A stretch of DNA of 64,000 nt from Udeniomyces pyricola (Eukaryota > Basidiomycota > Tremellomycetes > Cystofilobasidiales > Mrakiaceae): contig BCIK01000020.1 in assembly GCA_039545295.1 (NCBI GenBank), positions 389,843 to 453,842 of the forward strand, given 5' to 3'. The notes below the pieces were generated by a model that saw nothing but the letters and a program-made list of their open reading frames with translations, was not told the origin of the DNA and did not search any database. Shown here piece after piece: positions 49,301 to 62,916 of the stretch; within the stretch, counting starts at the first letter, position 1, and each line of letters opens with the position of its first letter. The position numbers were made by a program, and so were the translations under genes.

Positions 49301-50850
49301 AAGTATAAACATCGAGGGATTTGTGAGTGGAAAGTGACAAACAGCGCCGAAGAAACTAAGGATGGGATGGTAGAAGAGGAGACTCGAGCCCTCACCAATA
49401 CACCTGTCGTCATTCCTCTCCACCAAACCTGATGTTGAAGAATAGACCAAAGCATAGTCAAGAGATACTATATCGAGCGAGGTCGAATACAGGGAGAACC
49501 GAATTCGCAATGAAGATTCAGTAAAGCTAATGGGCAAACGAAGACGACTGATACGTAAAGTAAAATCCGCCACTGACCATGCCAATGGCGAGTCCAACCC
49601 CCTCGCCGGTCAAAGGCTCTGGCTGGTTAGAATCCTGTGCAGTTCTCTTGGATTGCGCGTAGCGGATGATGGCCTTGGCGAGTAAGGGCGAGGTAAGTTG
49701 ACAAGCTGAGGGCATAGAGCGGACCAAGGATTGTCGTTGACGTCGCAGTATCAGCGTAACTCTTGCTAAATCAGCAGATGCATGATCTACACAGGACGTA
49801 CCATCGCCGAAGATCTTGAAGACAATAGCTGACAAGTAAAAGACCCTGAACTGTTCGACGATGGCAAAGCCGAGGTTAGGCCGCTTCCTGCCCCAACCTT
49901 TCCGCCATTCATCTTGTTGCGTGGCTCGGTCATCCTTCTTGCTAAAGGCCCATCGCAGGCGGAGCTTGAGAGGTGGCTTAATTTCACCCGAGAGGAGGCG
50001 AGCGTTGTACGCGCCGGCGGTTCGTTGCCGTCGCAGCCAGGACTCATCGAGATTTTTGGACAAAAGTGAGGCTTCGCGAGAAGGGTCTACGTGCCACAGA
50101 TCGGTCGCTTGTAAGGGACGAGCATAGCCAAGCGACATGATAGGATGACACCAGCCTAAGATCAAGACGTTAGCAGCGTCATGTGGAGGTATACATATAA
50201 CAGCAGATGTATGTCAGTATAGGGGCACATGGGATCGGGCCCGAAAAGCGAAACCGAGGGAAGCGAGGAAGAGACGGCGACGTCCGAAGGGGTGTGGTGG
50301 GAAGGCATGAGAGGGGGCGGGGGAAGGACGGGGGGAGGGGGGAGGGGCGAAGGGAAAGGAGGACTCGACTATATGTCATATAACTCCATAAACTGCAACT
50401 GGCCAGAGGAAGTTCCCCTGTCTGGTCAAAGGTCTGTGGAGCTGGAGGAGGAGCATGGGTCGCTCGCCAGATCTGCCACCTGAGAGGTTGGATAGATGAC
50501 GGAAGGGCAAGTGAGAGAGGGGAGGTAAGCACACGTGGTCGTCATCGGGCGGCGCCCGTCTAGTTTGAGCTCCACTCGCGAGCGCGAAGAGCTCGATGCA
50601 ATCAACAGCACATCCAGTGACTGGTATGGTTACCGTTCGTAGCCAGAGTTGAGGAGATGACGTACCAGTGATGTCTGAGTCGATCGTCATGCGTGGTCGA
50701 CCGAGCATTGGTGGAGGTCGCGTGGTCCTTATCCTCCTTGGAGTCGAGGGTGTCGTCCTCGACGACCGTGTCGAGGGAGCTTCCGACGCGGGGCTCGGCT
50801 GGGTCCTTGTCGAACGAAGTGGGGGGATCAGCTGTAGGTATGGCAGCCAT
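43381..50850 (-). CDS. ABCC-type full ABC transporter, YOR1-like
   Basis: Membrane exporter of organic anions, drugs or conjugates; architecture TMD1-NBD1-TMD2-NBD2 without TMD0. The start is set at 50850 ([10 protein letters not shown]); in-frame ATGs also lie further upstream. The Yor1-type entry block [20 protein letters not shown] spans a splice join. TMD1 includes [23 protein letters not shown]1: Walker [11 protein letters not shown], then the usual signature region and [20 protein letters not shown], followed by an acidic linker. TMD2: [20 protein letters not shown] and [19 protein letters not shown]2: Walker A GRTGAGKSS, Q-loop [20 protein letters not shown], signature [16 protein letters not shown], Walker [11 protein letters not shown]-loop TIAHRL. 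The many exons include 4-nt, 14-nt and 18-nt ones. It ends TSIPTLEE at 43381. Oligomycin-type resistance is only a family inference. Confidence 0.93.
44524..44537 (-). other. 14-nt exon carrying the NBD2 Walker A core
   Basis: In the gene sense gactggcgctggaa, flanked by an acceptor (gatag) and a donor (gtacgt). It joins VVGR to KSSIMSALF as GGA AG|G ACT GGC GCT GGA A|AA TCC, restoring GRTGAGKSS. Without it the P-loop is missing and the frame breaks. Confidence 0.85.
45412..45415 (-). other. 4-nt exon (GATC) in the ABC transporter gene
   Basis: Flanked by cctcag and gtaagc. It joins MDLE to [14 protein letters not shown] as GAG|GAT C|GT GCT TAC, giving the family-like [17 protein letters not shown]. 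Omitting it shifts the frame. The neighbouring exons are 45504-45521 (18 nt) and 45293-45328 (36 nt). Confidence 0.7.
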
Positions 50851-51429
50851 AAGGAGTGGGAGGAAGGTCGAGAGAAGAGCACGGATAAGGTGTAAAGCAA
50901 CAGGTGATGGTTCGCGATGCGCGGTGGGGGCGAGAGGAAAATAGCCCGATCCCAAAGTGGGGGCGACGGTCATCTCCGTGGTTTCTGCCGAAATCGTCCA
51001 CATCGGCAGAACGGCTCTCGATTACACTCGCTCGTTCGGTCATCACCACAATGCAACTCGCCGTACTCACCGCCGCAGACGGGTTACATTGATAATCAAA
51101 ATGATTCAAAAGATTTATATATATATGACGGCCACAACCGACATCAAGTGTTCTTTCTCTATAAAACTATCAGGGGCTTCAGCAACAATAACACTCTGTA
51201 GCAATACACGCATGTCGATGATATGATACACGTTATATATTTTGAAACACAAAACTGAGGAAATATGGATTGAGAAGAAGACAATGAAATTGACAGCTGC
51301 GGAGAGGGTGTCGCAGATATCGGAAGAGAGCATAGGCAGATCGATACACAATGGTAATTGCAACAAGAAGAAGAGGAGAGGGAAGAAGCAAAGAAAAAAA
51401 TTGATGCCAAACATCATCTGAATGCCCAT
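50851..51429. promoter_or_regulatory. ABC transporter upstream region / TRS85 3' flank
   Basis: 579 bp. It includes an AT run at about 51116-51126 (tatatatatat) and the ABC leader. The reading frame of the ABC start stays open upstream to 51003, so part of it could be coding. Nothing else is recognised. Confidence 0.5.
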
Positions 51430-54400
51430 CTACGCATCTATGCTTCTCTCGCTCGAACGTCCAACCACTTCGACGACCTCCTGCCTCTCTGGGACCAGCT
51501 TGAAGGACTCCCTCGCAAGGGGCGTTGAGATATCTTTGGCTGCCCTCTCGTCTTCCGAAGGCGGCGAGGTCCGCGGAACGCTGATCGTTTCAATGTGGGC
51601 GGCCCATTGAGAGACGACATATGTGCCCGGCCGAGCAACAAGCAGAAAAGATTCGACGAGCTCCGAACTCAAGGGTGCCAAGTTGATGGTGTGAATCAAA
51701 GGACCTGAAAAGACGGAGGTACCTCTGCGTTTGGTAGCGTCGACATCGCCATGAGGGACAACAAGACAGAGCGCACAAGCAATGATGCACGTAAGCGACA
51801 GGCTGAGATAAAACTATAGATCATGGAGCTCACCCAGGGGTGAACATACGGGTTTGTTGTTGGGTTTTGGACGGCGAAGATGACACGAGCTCCAAGAGAA
51901 AGCGATAGGTTGGAAATCCGGTAGTAAACCGGGAGATGTGTTGGTCTGGTTGAAGATAGTATACACAAGTGATGAGTGAGCATGTGCAAGCTCAGAGTCG
52001 ATATACGACCGAATCAAAGGAATCCAACGTCGACACTCACCCATCATCGAGATCGACTGCGCTCCGCGAAGGACTCTCGACCGATACCCTCACTGGGTTC
52101 TCTTCCACCGCCAGCCAAGATCCCATAACACTTGCAACGAGCGCTTCCCTGGCCAGATCCGTCTCTTCGAACATGGATCTGATGACGGCTTGACTGCCTT
52201 TTCCTTCGTCGAGCCCGAGGAAGATGGACTCGTTGGGTCCCAACGTGGTGGAATGCACGATCTGACCGGTGCGATCAGACGAAATGTCGCTTGTTGATGG
52301 AACGCGCCAAGAAAGGATAAAATCTACGTCTTGAGGCGAGTGGAGGGTGAAGATATGGCGCAGCGTAGAAGAGGAAATCAGAGGGAAGGTTTTGGATAAT
52401 TGAGAGATCCGGGTTTGGCGTTTCAAGGCGGCGAGTAAGTCATGCCATGGTATCACTGAGTTGGATAGCTGATCTATGGAATCCGTCGAGGTAGATGTCG
52501 TTGTGAGATCGATGGGAGAGGGGAGGGTTGCGGCCACCTCCGACCCAAGCAGCAAACGTCGCAGCTTGTTGGCTGTAAAGTCCAGGTCGAAAAGAATCGG
52601 GGTCGACAAGCCAGGTTCAATGGCAAGGATCTCTTGATGCGACTCGCCCGGACACAAGGAAGCCGAAGAGCTGAGGTACATGCGAAGATAGGGCAGAAAT
52701 TTATCAGAATTACAAAGTGACATAGTCAGCGAGGCAGAGGGCGAGAGAAGGGTTAAGGGACTTATCAATCAAGTGGACTTACAAGGATAAACTCTCGCTT
52801 TCCCGAAGACGCCAAAAGGGACTAACAAGCCGAACACATTCTAGAACTACAGTCTCTTCGATTTGTGATTCAATCTGTGGTAACCGGTCAGATTATGGTC
52901 AATTTTGGATGAACTGTGGACTGTGACAAGCCATTAATGTAACCAGAGTACTCACATCGAGAAATAGCCGCGACGAGCCATCACCATGCTTGCTTGGACG
53001 CGTCCGAGTGATTAGATCGACGATGGGCTCAACTGTCAGCCGATGAGGGATAGTTGTCATGATGTGCTCAAGTTTCGACCCCGCAGTCTGACAAGAAAAC
53101 AACCACAGTAATATCACAACGATGAGTTTGGGACCACAGTTCTCGAGCCGACAAAACCAAGGACTATCCGAGAAGCCTACCTCGTCCGCATTGCGGTACA
53201 CGAGCGCAATCAACAGATCATGCTCCCCTATCCGGCCGCCGTGAACACCGACGGAAATCTTGATCGTGTCTTGCGTAGCCAGTTTGTCTCCCGAGATCGG
53301 GACGCAGATTGGAGGACTAAGAGAGAGGTCGTTGGCGATGTGCGTCAAGGACGGTTGATCTAAGGCGGAGCAACAATCAGAAAACCCACAAGCAGGAGAG
53401 AAAACAAGGAAGAAAGCACAATCTCGTGGGTTAGGACGAGTGAGCTTCAGGCTGGACGGGCTTAGCCATAGTTATTCTTACCAGGAAAGTTTGAGTCACG
53501 CAAAAAGATGAGACTGTCATCATTGGTCAAGAAATGAAGGCTACTGAGATCTGCTCCGCCCACGTTTTGAAGTTCGAGCTCGATCACAGTGCTTTCGCCA
53601 TGGCTCAGAAGAGATGGGGGGATGCCTTGCGTGAGAGTGAGATTTGGTCGAGGAGAGGTGACGGTAACCGTCAGGGACAAGTCGTCAGCGTAGGTAGGAG
53701 TCAATCGCTGGGCTTTGGTCGCATGGAGACGCGGCCCTCGACGTCCGAGAGGCTGGCGAATCGGAAGCAGTTGGTGAAAGGTGAAGACAGCCTGGCTGAT
53801 TCGAACTCGACCAATGGAGGTGCCTTTGGCCGAGACGGTGACCTGACAAGACCAGAGAGAGTGATAAATCAAATATGACTCGGCGTTAATAACCAACGTA
53901 TGGGCAGCGTATCATGATAGCAAGCTCCAACGCACCCGCCGTCGCTCAAAGGGATCCAAGACCAGCTCGGAGATAACGTCAAACTCAAGCTTGCCCTCTG
54001 AAGTCTCGTCAACTTCCAACGAAAGGTTTCCGATGCTCAGAGGGACGTCGAGTGGATTGCAAGCGAGTAGCTCTACGAGGAACGGTTCTGTTCAAGAACA
54101 CGCAACAACACATAATAGGATCAACAAAGTAACGAAGACTCGAAAACGTAATCAACTCGATACACTGCACTGACCGTTGACAGCGACTGCACGATCACTT
54201 TTTGATTGGGCAAGCTTGATAGAGGAACCGGACGAAGCAATGGCCTCTTGGAGCTGGGCACCGATGCTGTTATCAATAGACATATTGTCCTGGGTCGAGG
54301 CGAGTAGAATTGTCGTCCCGCTAACGTCGAAGACAGACTCAGGGAGTTGAGCTGCAATCTCCTTGATCTTCTCAGGTTGGGCCGAGGCGAGTTGCTGAAG

Positions 54401-57176
54401 GTTACCAAGAGCATAGCCAAGTCAGACATCAGCTGTTGCCATGAGACGGATGTTCAGTGATCAGACCGAAGGTCTTCTTACCTCGAAGGCGAGAGCGAAA
54501 TCGTCAAGAAATGCCCCGTTTTCCCCTTGTAGAAGTTTCATAAAGTGCTCGACAGCCGTTTCCGATTGCCCCATGGTGTATGCTTGCTAGGTAGTTTAGG
54601 AGGATTTGATTTGATGAGTATACCTCCCTTTATCATAAGAGTCAGATAGGAGATCTAATCAACTCACGCGTCCAAGGTTATGCTCGACGTGGATCTGTGC
54701 CCGATTCCAGTCGTGACTACGGTAGACCAGGACAGCCGACTCGAGGCATCGACGAGAGAAGGATTTCTGCAACGACACAAGAAAGGTTTAGTGGCGGTCA
54801 GCATGTACTCTTAGATAATCTCGCACGGTCAATCAAGTGAGAGACAATTTCTCACCTGTCCACATTTATCATAACGCTGAGCGGCCATAACGAGGTGGAA
54901 GGCGTATCTTCGCAACGCTGGTCGACTGATGCGCAAGTCAGCAAGAGCTGCCTGCTCGAGAAGAATGGCACTGGAAATCTCTTCGACCTGATGTCAAGGA
55001 TGGGCAGCAAGCAAAGAGTAAGCCAAGCTATACAGACGAGAGGGTGTACCCAAAAGACGCAACAAACGACCCCCAAGGGAAGACTCACGTCCCCAGCAGC
55101 TCTCAGGAGCGCAATGATTGCACCATGATAGTCGCCTGCTAGGCGATAACCTTCATAGTAGAGCAATGTTGATCGGAGAGAATCAAGCTGGAGGACGCCT
55201 CGCGCCGAATAATTCGAAACGGCCTGCTCGAGGAACGGGTCGAGATCGAGCCCCATCCGGGGGCTCGATTGCATAAGAAGAGATAGCCCATACATTTCCT
55301 GCAAATCCCATAGGAACGAAGATGAAGGCATCAATGTGAGATCCGGATCATGTGTGGTATACCACGAGATCTAACGCGACGTACTGTAGCTCCGGCCTGA
55401 TATCGCCACGCTTTATCAGCGGCATAGTCTTTCCTAATCGAGTCGTAGACGGATGCCGCATAACGATAGTCGCGCAAAATAAAAGCAAAATCGGCCAGTC
55501 GACGCGACACAGCATCGGGAGAGGCATGAGGATAGCTGGTAGCGGCAAGCAGCAGAATGAAACGTAATAATTAGATCAATTCAGCTGGCCGACAGAAAGT
55601 CATTCACTGTAGGGACGTACAAGCCAAGCGCTGCATTGTAAACCAGTGTGCCAGATCCAGGACCAGGACTCGCTGGGCGCGACGAGCCAAAGAATTTTCT
55701 ACCTGCTCCAAACAGTCGGCCAGTGATGCCTCGTCTTGAAGATGCGTACTGCATGATTGTGGAATATCGACGGAGATGTTCAGCACCGGAGGGACCTCGC
55801 TAGTGTCAAGCGAACTGCGTAGGGGTAGGAGCGTCACATACGAGTTCGTTCCACTGCGTCACGCTCCGTTCCATGAATGGAATCAAGCTTTGCACGGCCA
55901 GTTCTCTGAGAAATACTTTAATGTTCATCACGTCTACGTCTGTCAGTCTACCACCCAAGAGGGATTTCGAGCTGCCACCAGCCGGGTCGAGGTCGACATC
56001 GCTCGGAGCGCGGTTAGCGAGAGGCGTGTTTACGAGGATCGAGGTGTACAGGTCGTGGAGGAGAGGACTTTCAGGCAGTGATGATGAGAGAGAGTTGATG
56101 CAGAGAAGGGAGACATGAGGCCCATACGTCCTCTTCATGATGGCGGTCAGCCGATGAGCTCTGAAAAAGCGATATACGAAACAGACATATATCCCTGTCA
56201 GTCAATGCGCGTGGACAGGTCGCTACGGAGAGTGGGCACAAGTCAAACACACTCTTCTAGATCAGTCCCTTCCGTGTTGTCGTGCATTACTACGAAGAAG
56301 CGAAGCACCGTCGGATCCATGTATGGCCGAGAGCTATGGAGCTTGCTTGAATTAGACCGGTCGTATAGGTGAGCCATCGCGTTGAGTGGGTCTCGATTTG
56401 AAGATGAAATGGCGAGAACAACTGAAGCGAGGTCGATTCGCCTGTCGTCAGTCAGAAGGACACATGGGACCTCTTCATCAATGAGTTCTTGAGCAGATGT
56501 GCTCACTGCAGGTGGGATGATTGAAAGTCTCATGCTCGGCGACCGGCCGTGAGCTAAGGATCACGTCTCGAAACAAGGGGTACCAGGGAGTAAGAGTCTC
56601 AACGCTTTCTACTCCAAAGACGAGGTATGGGCTTAGTCAGTCAACAACATGGACGGACAAGGTCCACCTCCGATAGCAAAAGGACAAAGGAGGAAAGAGA
56701 GACTGACTAGACAAGTAGGAAGCATCGACCTGAGCAGGGCTAGTGATGGGCATCGGAGGTACATCTTGCTCCCAGCGAGCTGCATGCTGGGTGACGAGTG
56801 CACCGACGGTATCTAAGACGCGTTCCTCTCGACCTGAATTGGCGTTTGAAACAGGCGAAATCTCTTCGAGGGTATCGAGAGTGCTGAAACGGAGCGGGAA
56901 GGAAGGGATGATATTGGTCGCCAGTTGGGAGTTTCGGATCGACACTGCGGAGCAAAGCGTTTACGCGCAAGTCAGACGAGCGTCGCCAAACGCTCCCCAC
57001 ATCCTCGAGCCAAGCCTCCAGATAGCGAAAGACTGACCTCGTTCGACAGATGAAGCCCATGGCCGAAGAAGCTGAGCAAGGTCCGAGAGACCGTTGCGAG
57101 TGCAGAGTTCGTCCACGTCCGGACTCGAGACGATAGCCACGAGGGGTGCAAGCGAATGAGCGATAGCAGAATCCAT
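51430..57176 (-). CDS. TRS85: TRAPPIII subunit Trs85 / TRAPPC8
   Basis: Subunit that directs the TRAPP Ypt1/Rab1 exchange factor to autophagy and Golgi membranes. ATG at 57174-57176 (MDSAIAHSLAPLVAIVSSPD, then VDELCTRNGLSDLAQLLRPW) matches the TRAPPC8 start. Next comes an IRNSQLATNIIPSFPLRF block, then KVFLRELAVQSLIPFMERSV, matching the TRAPPC8 segment before the helical solenoid. The solenoid has RRYAFHLVMAAQRYDKCGQ and RRCLESAVLVYRSHDWNRAQ followed by IHVEHNLGRQAY, the strongest match (animal: RKYAFHMILAGHRFSKAGQK...). The C-terminal half is beta-rich, typical of the ASPM/SPD-2/Hydin-like domains of TRAPP subunits, and ends SSERSIDA. About 12-14 exons; total length near 1,300 aa by estimate. 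The exon map was not resolved base by base. Confidence 0.82.
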
Positions 57177-59418
57177 ACCGAGCGGGAGGGATGAGGTTGT
57201 ACAGTCCAGGGTTTGATGGGAGCAAGTTGGTCTCCTTCGATGATGGAGTGTAGGAGCAGCAGTTGGCAGGAGATGAAGGGTTGAACGTTGATGAGGGGTT
57301 CAACGCGTGAGTTCCACCTGCGTGATTACATGACTTATACCAAACGCGCGCGTGCAACGTCCTCCAAGGTCCAGAGCGACGTGATCAAGTCGTAGGCGGC
57401 GTAGCTGTCATACGTACGCGTGTATATATCGAAGCTTACAAGAGTACATACAAATGTCTTCATATCGGATGTACATGTTGATTTCGAGTCACATGTATAT
57501 ACTGGTTGTATACTGTAATATCTACACATGTCTGTTGCGTACTATATACTACGAATCAACGCGTACATGATATAATCGCTCTTAATTATAATTGTCTGGT
57601 CCATCTGATCAGCTCTCAACCATCCATCTAACGTCGTATGTACTCTCGATCCATTGACAATAACTCTCAGGATACGTCCTACTCCCGTATCCTTACATCA
57701 ATCCTTGATACCTGATGTGGCATCGAGGTGGTTTTCATGATGAGAATTGCTTCGCTCTTCGAGCTTTGAGATTCAACGCCATTCGCCGCAGATCCGTGGT
57801 ACGTGCGCGCACATATTGTAATCGACCCTCATGATCGATCACGCTTGTCGCGCTATCGCTAGGGTCTCGAGAGCTCGAGCTCCTTGCATATCCTCGATCT
57901 CTTCGCACACTTGTTGCTTTGAGGATACATGCCGATACACTGTTGCTTGAGAGCGAACATCGAACGACTGCGAGGCACAAGAAGCTAGAACTTGAGAACG
58001 GAAGTGCTCACGACGATCGATGTCACGATCCCTACAGTCGGACAGGTCCGCTCGGTGAATATTGCTGGTTCTCTTCGATCGCGCCCGAGGTCGAACGTTG
58101 AACGTTGATAAGTACCTGCTGAGAGCTACCTCCGCGATACGGCGCCACAGAAGAGCCAGGGTTAGTGTATGACGTTGAGTGCTATGTACGTTTAGTACGC
58201 CGTCTCCCCAATCAGGGTGGCGTGGTAAAAGCTGGAGAGAGCTGGGCAAACCGAGTACGCTTGGCCGTCGCTCAGATAAGCTGCAGATACGTTCCAGCTA
58301 GTATGGCTCACCGTGCCCATCCACGTCATGCTTATCAAACTCGCTTGTCCCTATTTGTGCACTTCCTTGTCGACTCGAGGGGCAGAAATGAGGTCGTGTG
58401 ATGATGCGAGGGCGGTCAATCATGAATGGGTGGTGTGTGGTGTTACTCATGACTCAACTGAGTGGTGACATTGTCAACTCATGTCGCGCAGGGCTCCTGC
58501 AGGACGTAGTAGGACGCGCTTGACTGACCGGCCTGCTAATCCATCCGGCTAGATCCGGTGAACATGCGGCTTTCGCGCATAGCCGAGCCGGCCTTGGGCT
58601 TGATCCGAAGAAGTTGGGAGAAGCGAGAATCGAATGAGGGAGAGAAATTGAGGGAAGCAAAGAAAAGAAAAGCTAGAAAAGGATTCAATCCCTCTTGGCA
58701 ATGATCATTGGATATTGGTTCCTTGACGTGCGAAATCCAGATCGACCAGAGGCCGGTCATTTCAGAGACAGCGGAACGTCGCGGATCATAATGCATCATC
58801 AGCGTACTCAGCCGGAGGAGTCGCGCAAGATCATGCCATCAAAAAAATGATGCATGAATATTGCCTCACCAGATCACCCACAATCAAGAGGGCAGTCGAC
58901 TCATATTAAATATTCGACATCATATCAACCCTCCCCTAGTGCGCCCTCTGGAGATGGGCGGCCCACAGGGGAACAGGCATCATTGTTCATCACTGGACAT
59001 AATCATAAGGATCATTCGGATTTGATTCGATACTTTCGCGTGGTCATGAATCCGATGGCCTGACAAACGGATCATGCCACTGGCGTACAGATTGGCGGTT
59101 TATCGATGCTCTTGCGGCCGAATGTCGAATTGGCTGGCTCGGAGGATAATGAGAATAAGCACGAGGAGGAAGTTGCGAAAAACAAGCCCCGTCTGGGCCC
59201 GTGCAGCATGTGGATCCTCTCGATCGCCATTTCTTTTCCAACGACCTCAGCATGGGACAATCCATCATCGGACCGATCCATACGCACCATGCGGTACCCT
59301 TGTACTCGACATTCGAGCCCATCATGACTCGCCAAAGGCATTCAACAGGCCCGATAGCGTGTTTCTTCTTCTCCTACTTCGACCACCAACACATCCCCAC
59401 TTCCCTCTCACGTTCAAG
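57177..59418. promoter_or_regulatory. Long divergent region TRS85 / OPT transporter
   Basis: 2.2 kb between head-to-head genes. 57400-57700 is AT-rich with scattered TGTATATA words; 58600-58720 is A/G-rich. The OPT leader (59330-59418) is pyrimidine-rich. I find no convincing gene or RNA, only short open readings without family features. Confidence 0.5.
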
Positions 59419-62400
59419 ATGTCCGTCGTCACCTCCATGCCCGTTCTGGGATCGGGCCTCCAGGATCCTACTATCGACCGTGACGATATCGCCACAGCCC
59501 ACCACAACCAGCGCCTTGCCCCCGATGGCCTTTGGCACGCTGACCTACCCCACTCCGGCGAGAAGCAGCAAGAGGAGGACTACTCGGACGACAAGAAGGG
59601 CGGTGCTGAGACTACGGCCGACGCCGACGTGTTCAGCCTAAAAGAGGCTCAGGCTATCGTTCTCGAAAACGTGAGCATGACTCTAATTGTTTGGATCGTG
59701 GCTCTTTGTTGGTGAATTCGTTCGGCTCGACGAACCCGGACCGCCGAGCTGAACATGTGTGCTTTTCGTCTGTCTTTCATTTGTTCCGCTGTTGACAATC
59801 TACCATCCCGGATTTCCGCCCACCTAGAACGGAGATCCCTTCCCGGTCGATCCCGATGCCCCAGTCGAAGGTCGACAGCTCACATTCCGAGCCGTCTTTG
59901 TCGGTGTCGTCCTCGGAGTGTGTCCACATTTCTTTTCTTTGCTCCCTAAGGCCTACAGTTCAATCACTTAAACTTCATCTCTTCGTCGCATAGTTCATCG
60001 TCGGTGCCTCCAACGTCTACTTGGGACTCAAGACCGGATGTAAGCTCTTGGATCAAGCTGCGAAAATACTTAATCTTGAGCAAATACTCCCGACTGATCA
60101 TGATATGTCTTTCACCTGCAGTCACTTTTGGTGCAACCTTGTTCGGCAGTATCGTCGGTTTTGCGTAAGTCCGAGATCAGTTGTACGACATCCCTCGTTG
60201 TCGCCTTGCTGATATCTTATCATCTCTTCCGGCCTCTTGCAGTATCCTCAAGCCGCTTTCGGTTGCTCTTCCGGCTAAGTTCGGCGGAGGATACTTCGGG
60301 CCCAAGGAGAATGTCACTGTCCAGTCCGCTGCCGGTGCTGCTGGTGGTCTTTCAGGTCTCTTTGTCGCTGCCGTTCCTGCTCTCTACCAGCTGGGTTTGT
60401 TGACCACGCCCCAGGAGGAGTGAGTAGATTTGGCTTGAAAAAGAAAGGAACGTTGAGGCATGTTGCAGCGTGCACGGACTGACGACTTTTTGTCTACTTT
60501 TTCTTCTCTCCTGCAGCATCGGATCGCTCGTCGCTCTTTCCTTCATCACCGCATTCTACGGCCTCTTCTTTGCCATGCCTCTGCGAAAATACTACATCCT
60601 CAAGCAGAAGCTCACCTTCCCTTCGCCGACTGCAACCGCCTTCACCATCCGTAACCTTCACTCGGCCACCACTCTCTCCGCCCGCAAGGCTGCGAGCAAG
60701 AAGATCAAGATTCTTGGTTACTCCTTCTTCCTCTCCCTCGCTTGGACCGTTCTTACTAAGTGTGTATCTCTATCAGATCTCTCGATCAGCTTTGAAGAAC
60801 AAAAGCGCAGAAAGAAGGCCGACATGACGCTGACCTTTGACCTTTTTATAATTCTGTTTTCCATCTCAGATACGCCCCTGGTGTGCTGTGGCAGTGGGAC
60901 TTTGGATGGTTCTTTGTCAGCTGGGGAGCTCCCGGAGCGATTGCGTGAGTCATCGCTCGATTGACCTCGCCTCAACACCTCAAGCGTACAAAGCTGATCA
61001 TACTTTGTGCTTTGATATCGACCAAATAGTCTCTCGAATTGGGGATGGATGTACCAGTTCACCCCTGCTTTCCACGCTGTCGGATTCCTCACTGGCCCCA
61101 ACGCTGCTTTTTCGTGGCTTGGCGGTGCTATTCTGTCTTACGCTATCATTGGCCCGTCGCTCGTTGCTACCGGCAAGGCTTACTCTCCCCTAATCGAGAC
61201 CGAAGGCTACCCCGATCTAGGTTACCACAACAATTTTTCCATGGGTACTGTGAACTACAAGCCAGTCAAGGGAGGTCCCACTGTGACCGATGCTAGCCGA
61301 GGAACTGCTCGATAGTGAGTTCTTTGCCGTCAAGATCTTTATCTCATCAGAACAGGTGCTGTCAAAGGGCGCACAGACTACCTTCTTCGAGGCTGACCAC
61401 GCTCTTTCTCGGCACTTGTATACAGCTGGCTTCTCTGGCCCGGAGTCCTCATCATGCTGGTTGCTTCCTTCACCGAGCTCTTCCTCCAGGCCCGTAAGTC
61501 GCCGTTCACTGTGGACCCGGTCTTTTGCTTCACAGCCGCGTCTCATACTCTCTCTCTTTTTGTTCTTCCCCTTTATCAGCTCTCTTCTACCGAATTCTCC
61601 GCCAGCTTGTCAACGAGACCCGCAAGACGATTGGAGAGAAGCGAGGCCACGACATGTCTCACATCAAGGACACTGTTCCTGTCGGATCCGTCGACCCTGC
61701 TCCTCCCTCGGAGCAAGTCGCCAACCGAACCTGGATGATTGGAGCCACCATCAGTGTTGTCCTCACCATGATTCTTGGCAAGACTCAGGTGAGATCCTGA
61801 GCGTTCCAATAGACTCCCCGCCCGATCAATTATATCAACTTACCCCATTGTGAACCCCCCTCCCTCCTTTGTGCAGTTCGGTCTCAACCCCGGAGTCAGT
61901 TTCCTCGCTCTTCTCCTCGGATTCCTCTTTGCCTTTGTCGGTGTCAACGCTTCCGGAACGACCGATACCAACCCCATCGGAGTCATTGCCAAGGCCGGTC
62001 AGCTCATCATCGGAGGAGTCACCAAGGGTTCGGGTGCCAGCATTGCTCACCAGCAGAAGACCTCGTTGATTGCTGGTTCCATCGTCGGCCAGTCGGCGGC
62101 TCACTCGGTCGACTGTGTTGGTGATCTCAAGACTGGTCACCTCATTGGTGCTTCGCCTAGCTCTCAGTTCTGGGCCCAGCTTGCTGGTAGTGCTGGTATG
62201 TACCCATCTCTCTCAATCTGACTCATACAAAAGGCAGTCGAAGGCTCTTCCTTGTGCTCATTTGTTTTTCTTTTTCCATTTTAGCTGGATTCGCTTTCGC
62301 TCCTGCTCTCTTCCTCATCTTTGCCAAGGCCTACCCATGCATCAACGACCCAACCATTGAGGTCTGCTCGTTCGGTCTCCCTGCCGTTAGCGCCTGGAAG

Positions 62401-62916
62401 GCTGTTGCCATTGCCGTCTCCTCGCCTCACCTTCCCGTCACGCTCTCGTCCGGTATGACTGCCGTCGGTCTCGCCATTTGCGCCTCGATTTGCCACATTG
62501 GTCGATTCTACCTCCCACCGAAGTACTCGGTTTGGATCCCGAACTGGAACGCCGTCGGTCTTGCCTTTGTCGTTCCTCAGGTCTACTACGGTATTGGTGA
62601 GTCACCCCTTTCGTACATCATGTTTGGATTTGGCTTGTCTCGGTTGCAATTGCTTTCATTCTAACGCTGTTCTGTTTTTTTTTCTTCTTCTTTTCTTTTT
62701 GACATGATAGCTATGGCGGTTGGATCAGTCACTGCCATGATTTGGGAGCGACGCCGCCCTGCGAGCTGGGAGATTTGGGGCTTTGCCCTTGCGGCCGGTA
62801 TGATCGCTGGAGAGGGTATTGGTGGTGTTATCACCGCACTTCTCGTCATCCTGAAGGTCGACGGGTCTGTGTACGGCTCGCCCGTTGGTTGCATCGTCAA
62901 CGAGTACTGTGGTTAA
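59419..62916 (+). CDS. OPT-family transporter, yellow-stripe (YSL)-like clade
   Basis: Multi-spanning proton-coupled transporter of the oligopeptide transporter superfamily (PF03169). The ATG at 59419 (cacgttcaagATG) starts an 80-residue hydrophilic N-terminus ending VFSLKEAQAIVLENNGDPFP. The membrane core follows: LTFRAVFVGVVLGFIVGASN, VYLGLKTGFTFGATLFGSIV, TVQSAAGAAGGLSG, YYILKQKLTFPSPTATAFTI, FTPAFHAVGFLTGPNAAFSW, FGLNPGVSFLALLLGFLFAF, then DCVGDLKTGHLIGASPSSQF and GRFYLPPKYSVWIPNWNAVG. The KTGHL..ASPSSQF block and the lack of the peptide-clade KIPPR motif favour the YSL side. About 12 exons; it ends VNEYCG at 62916. The substrate (metal chelate, glutathione or short peptide) is unknown. 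Confidence 0.9.
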
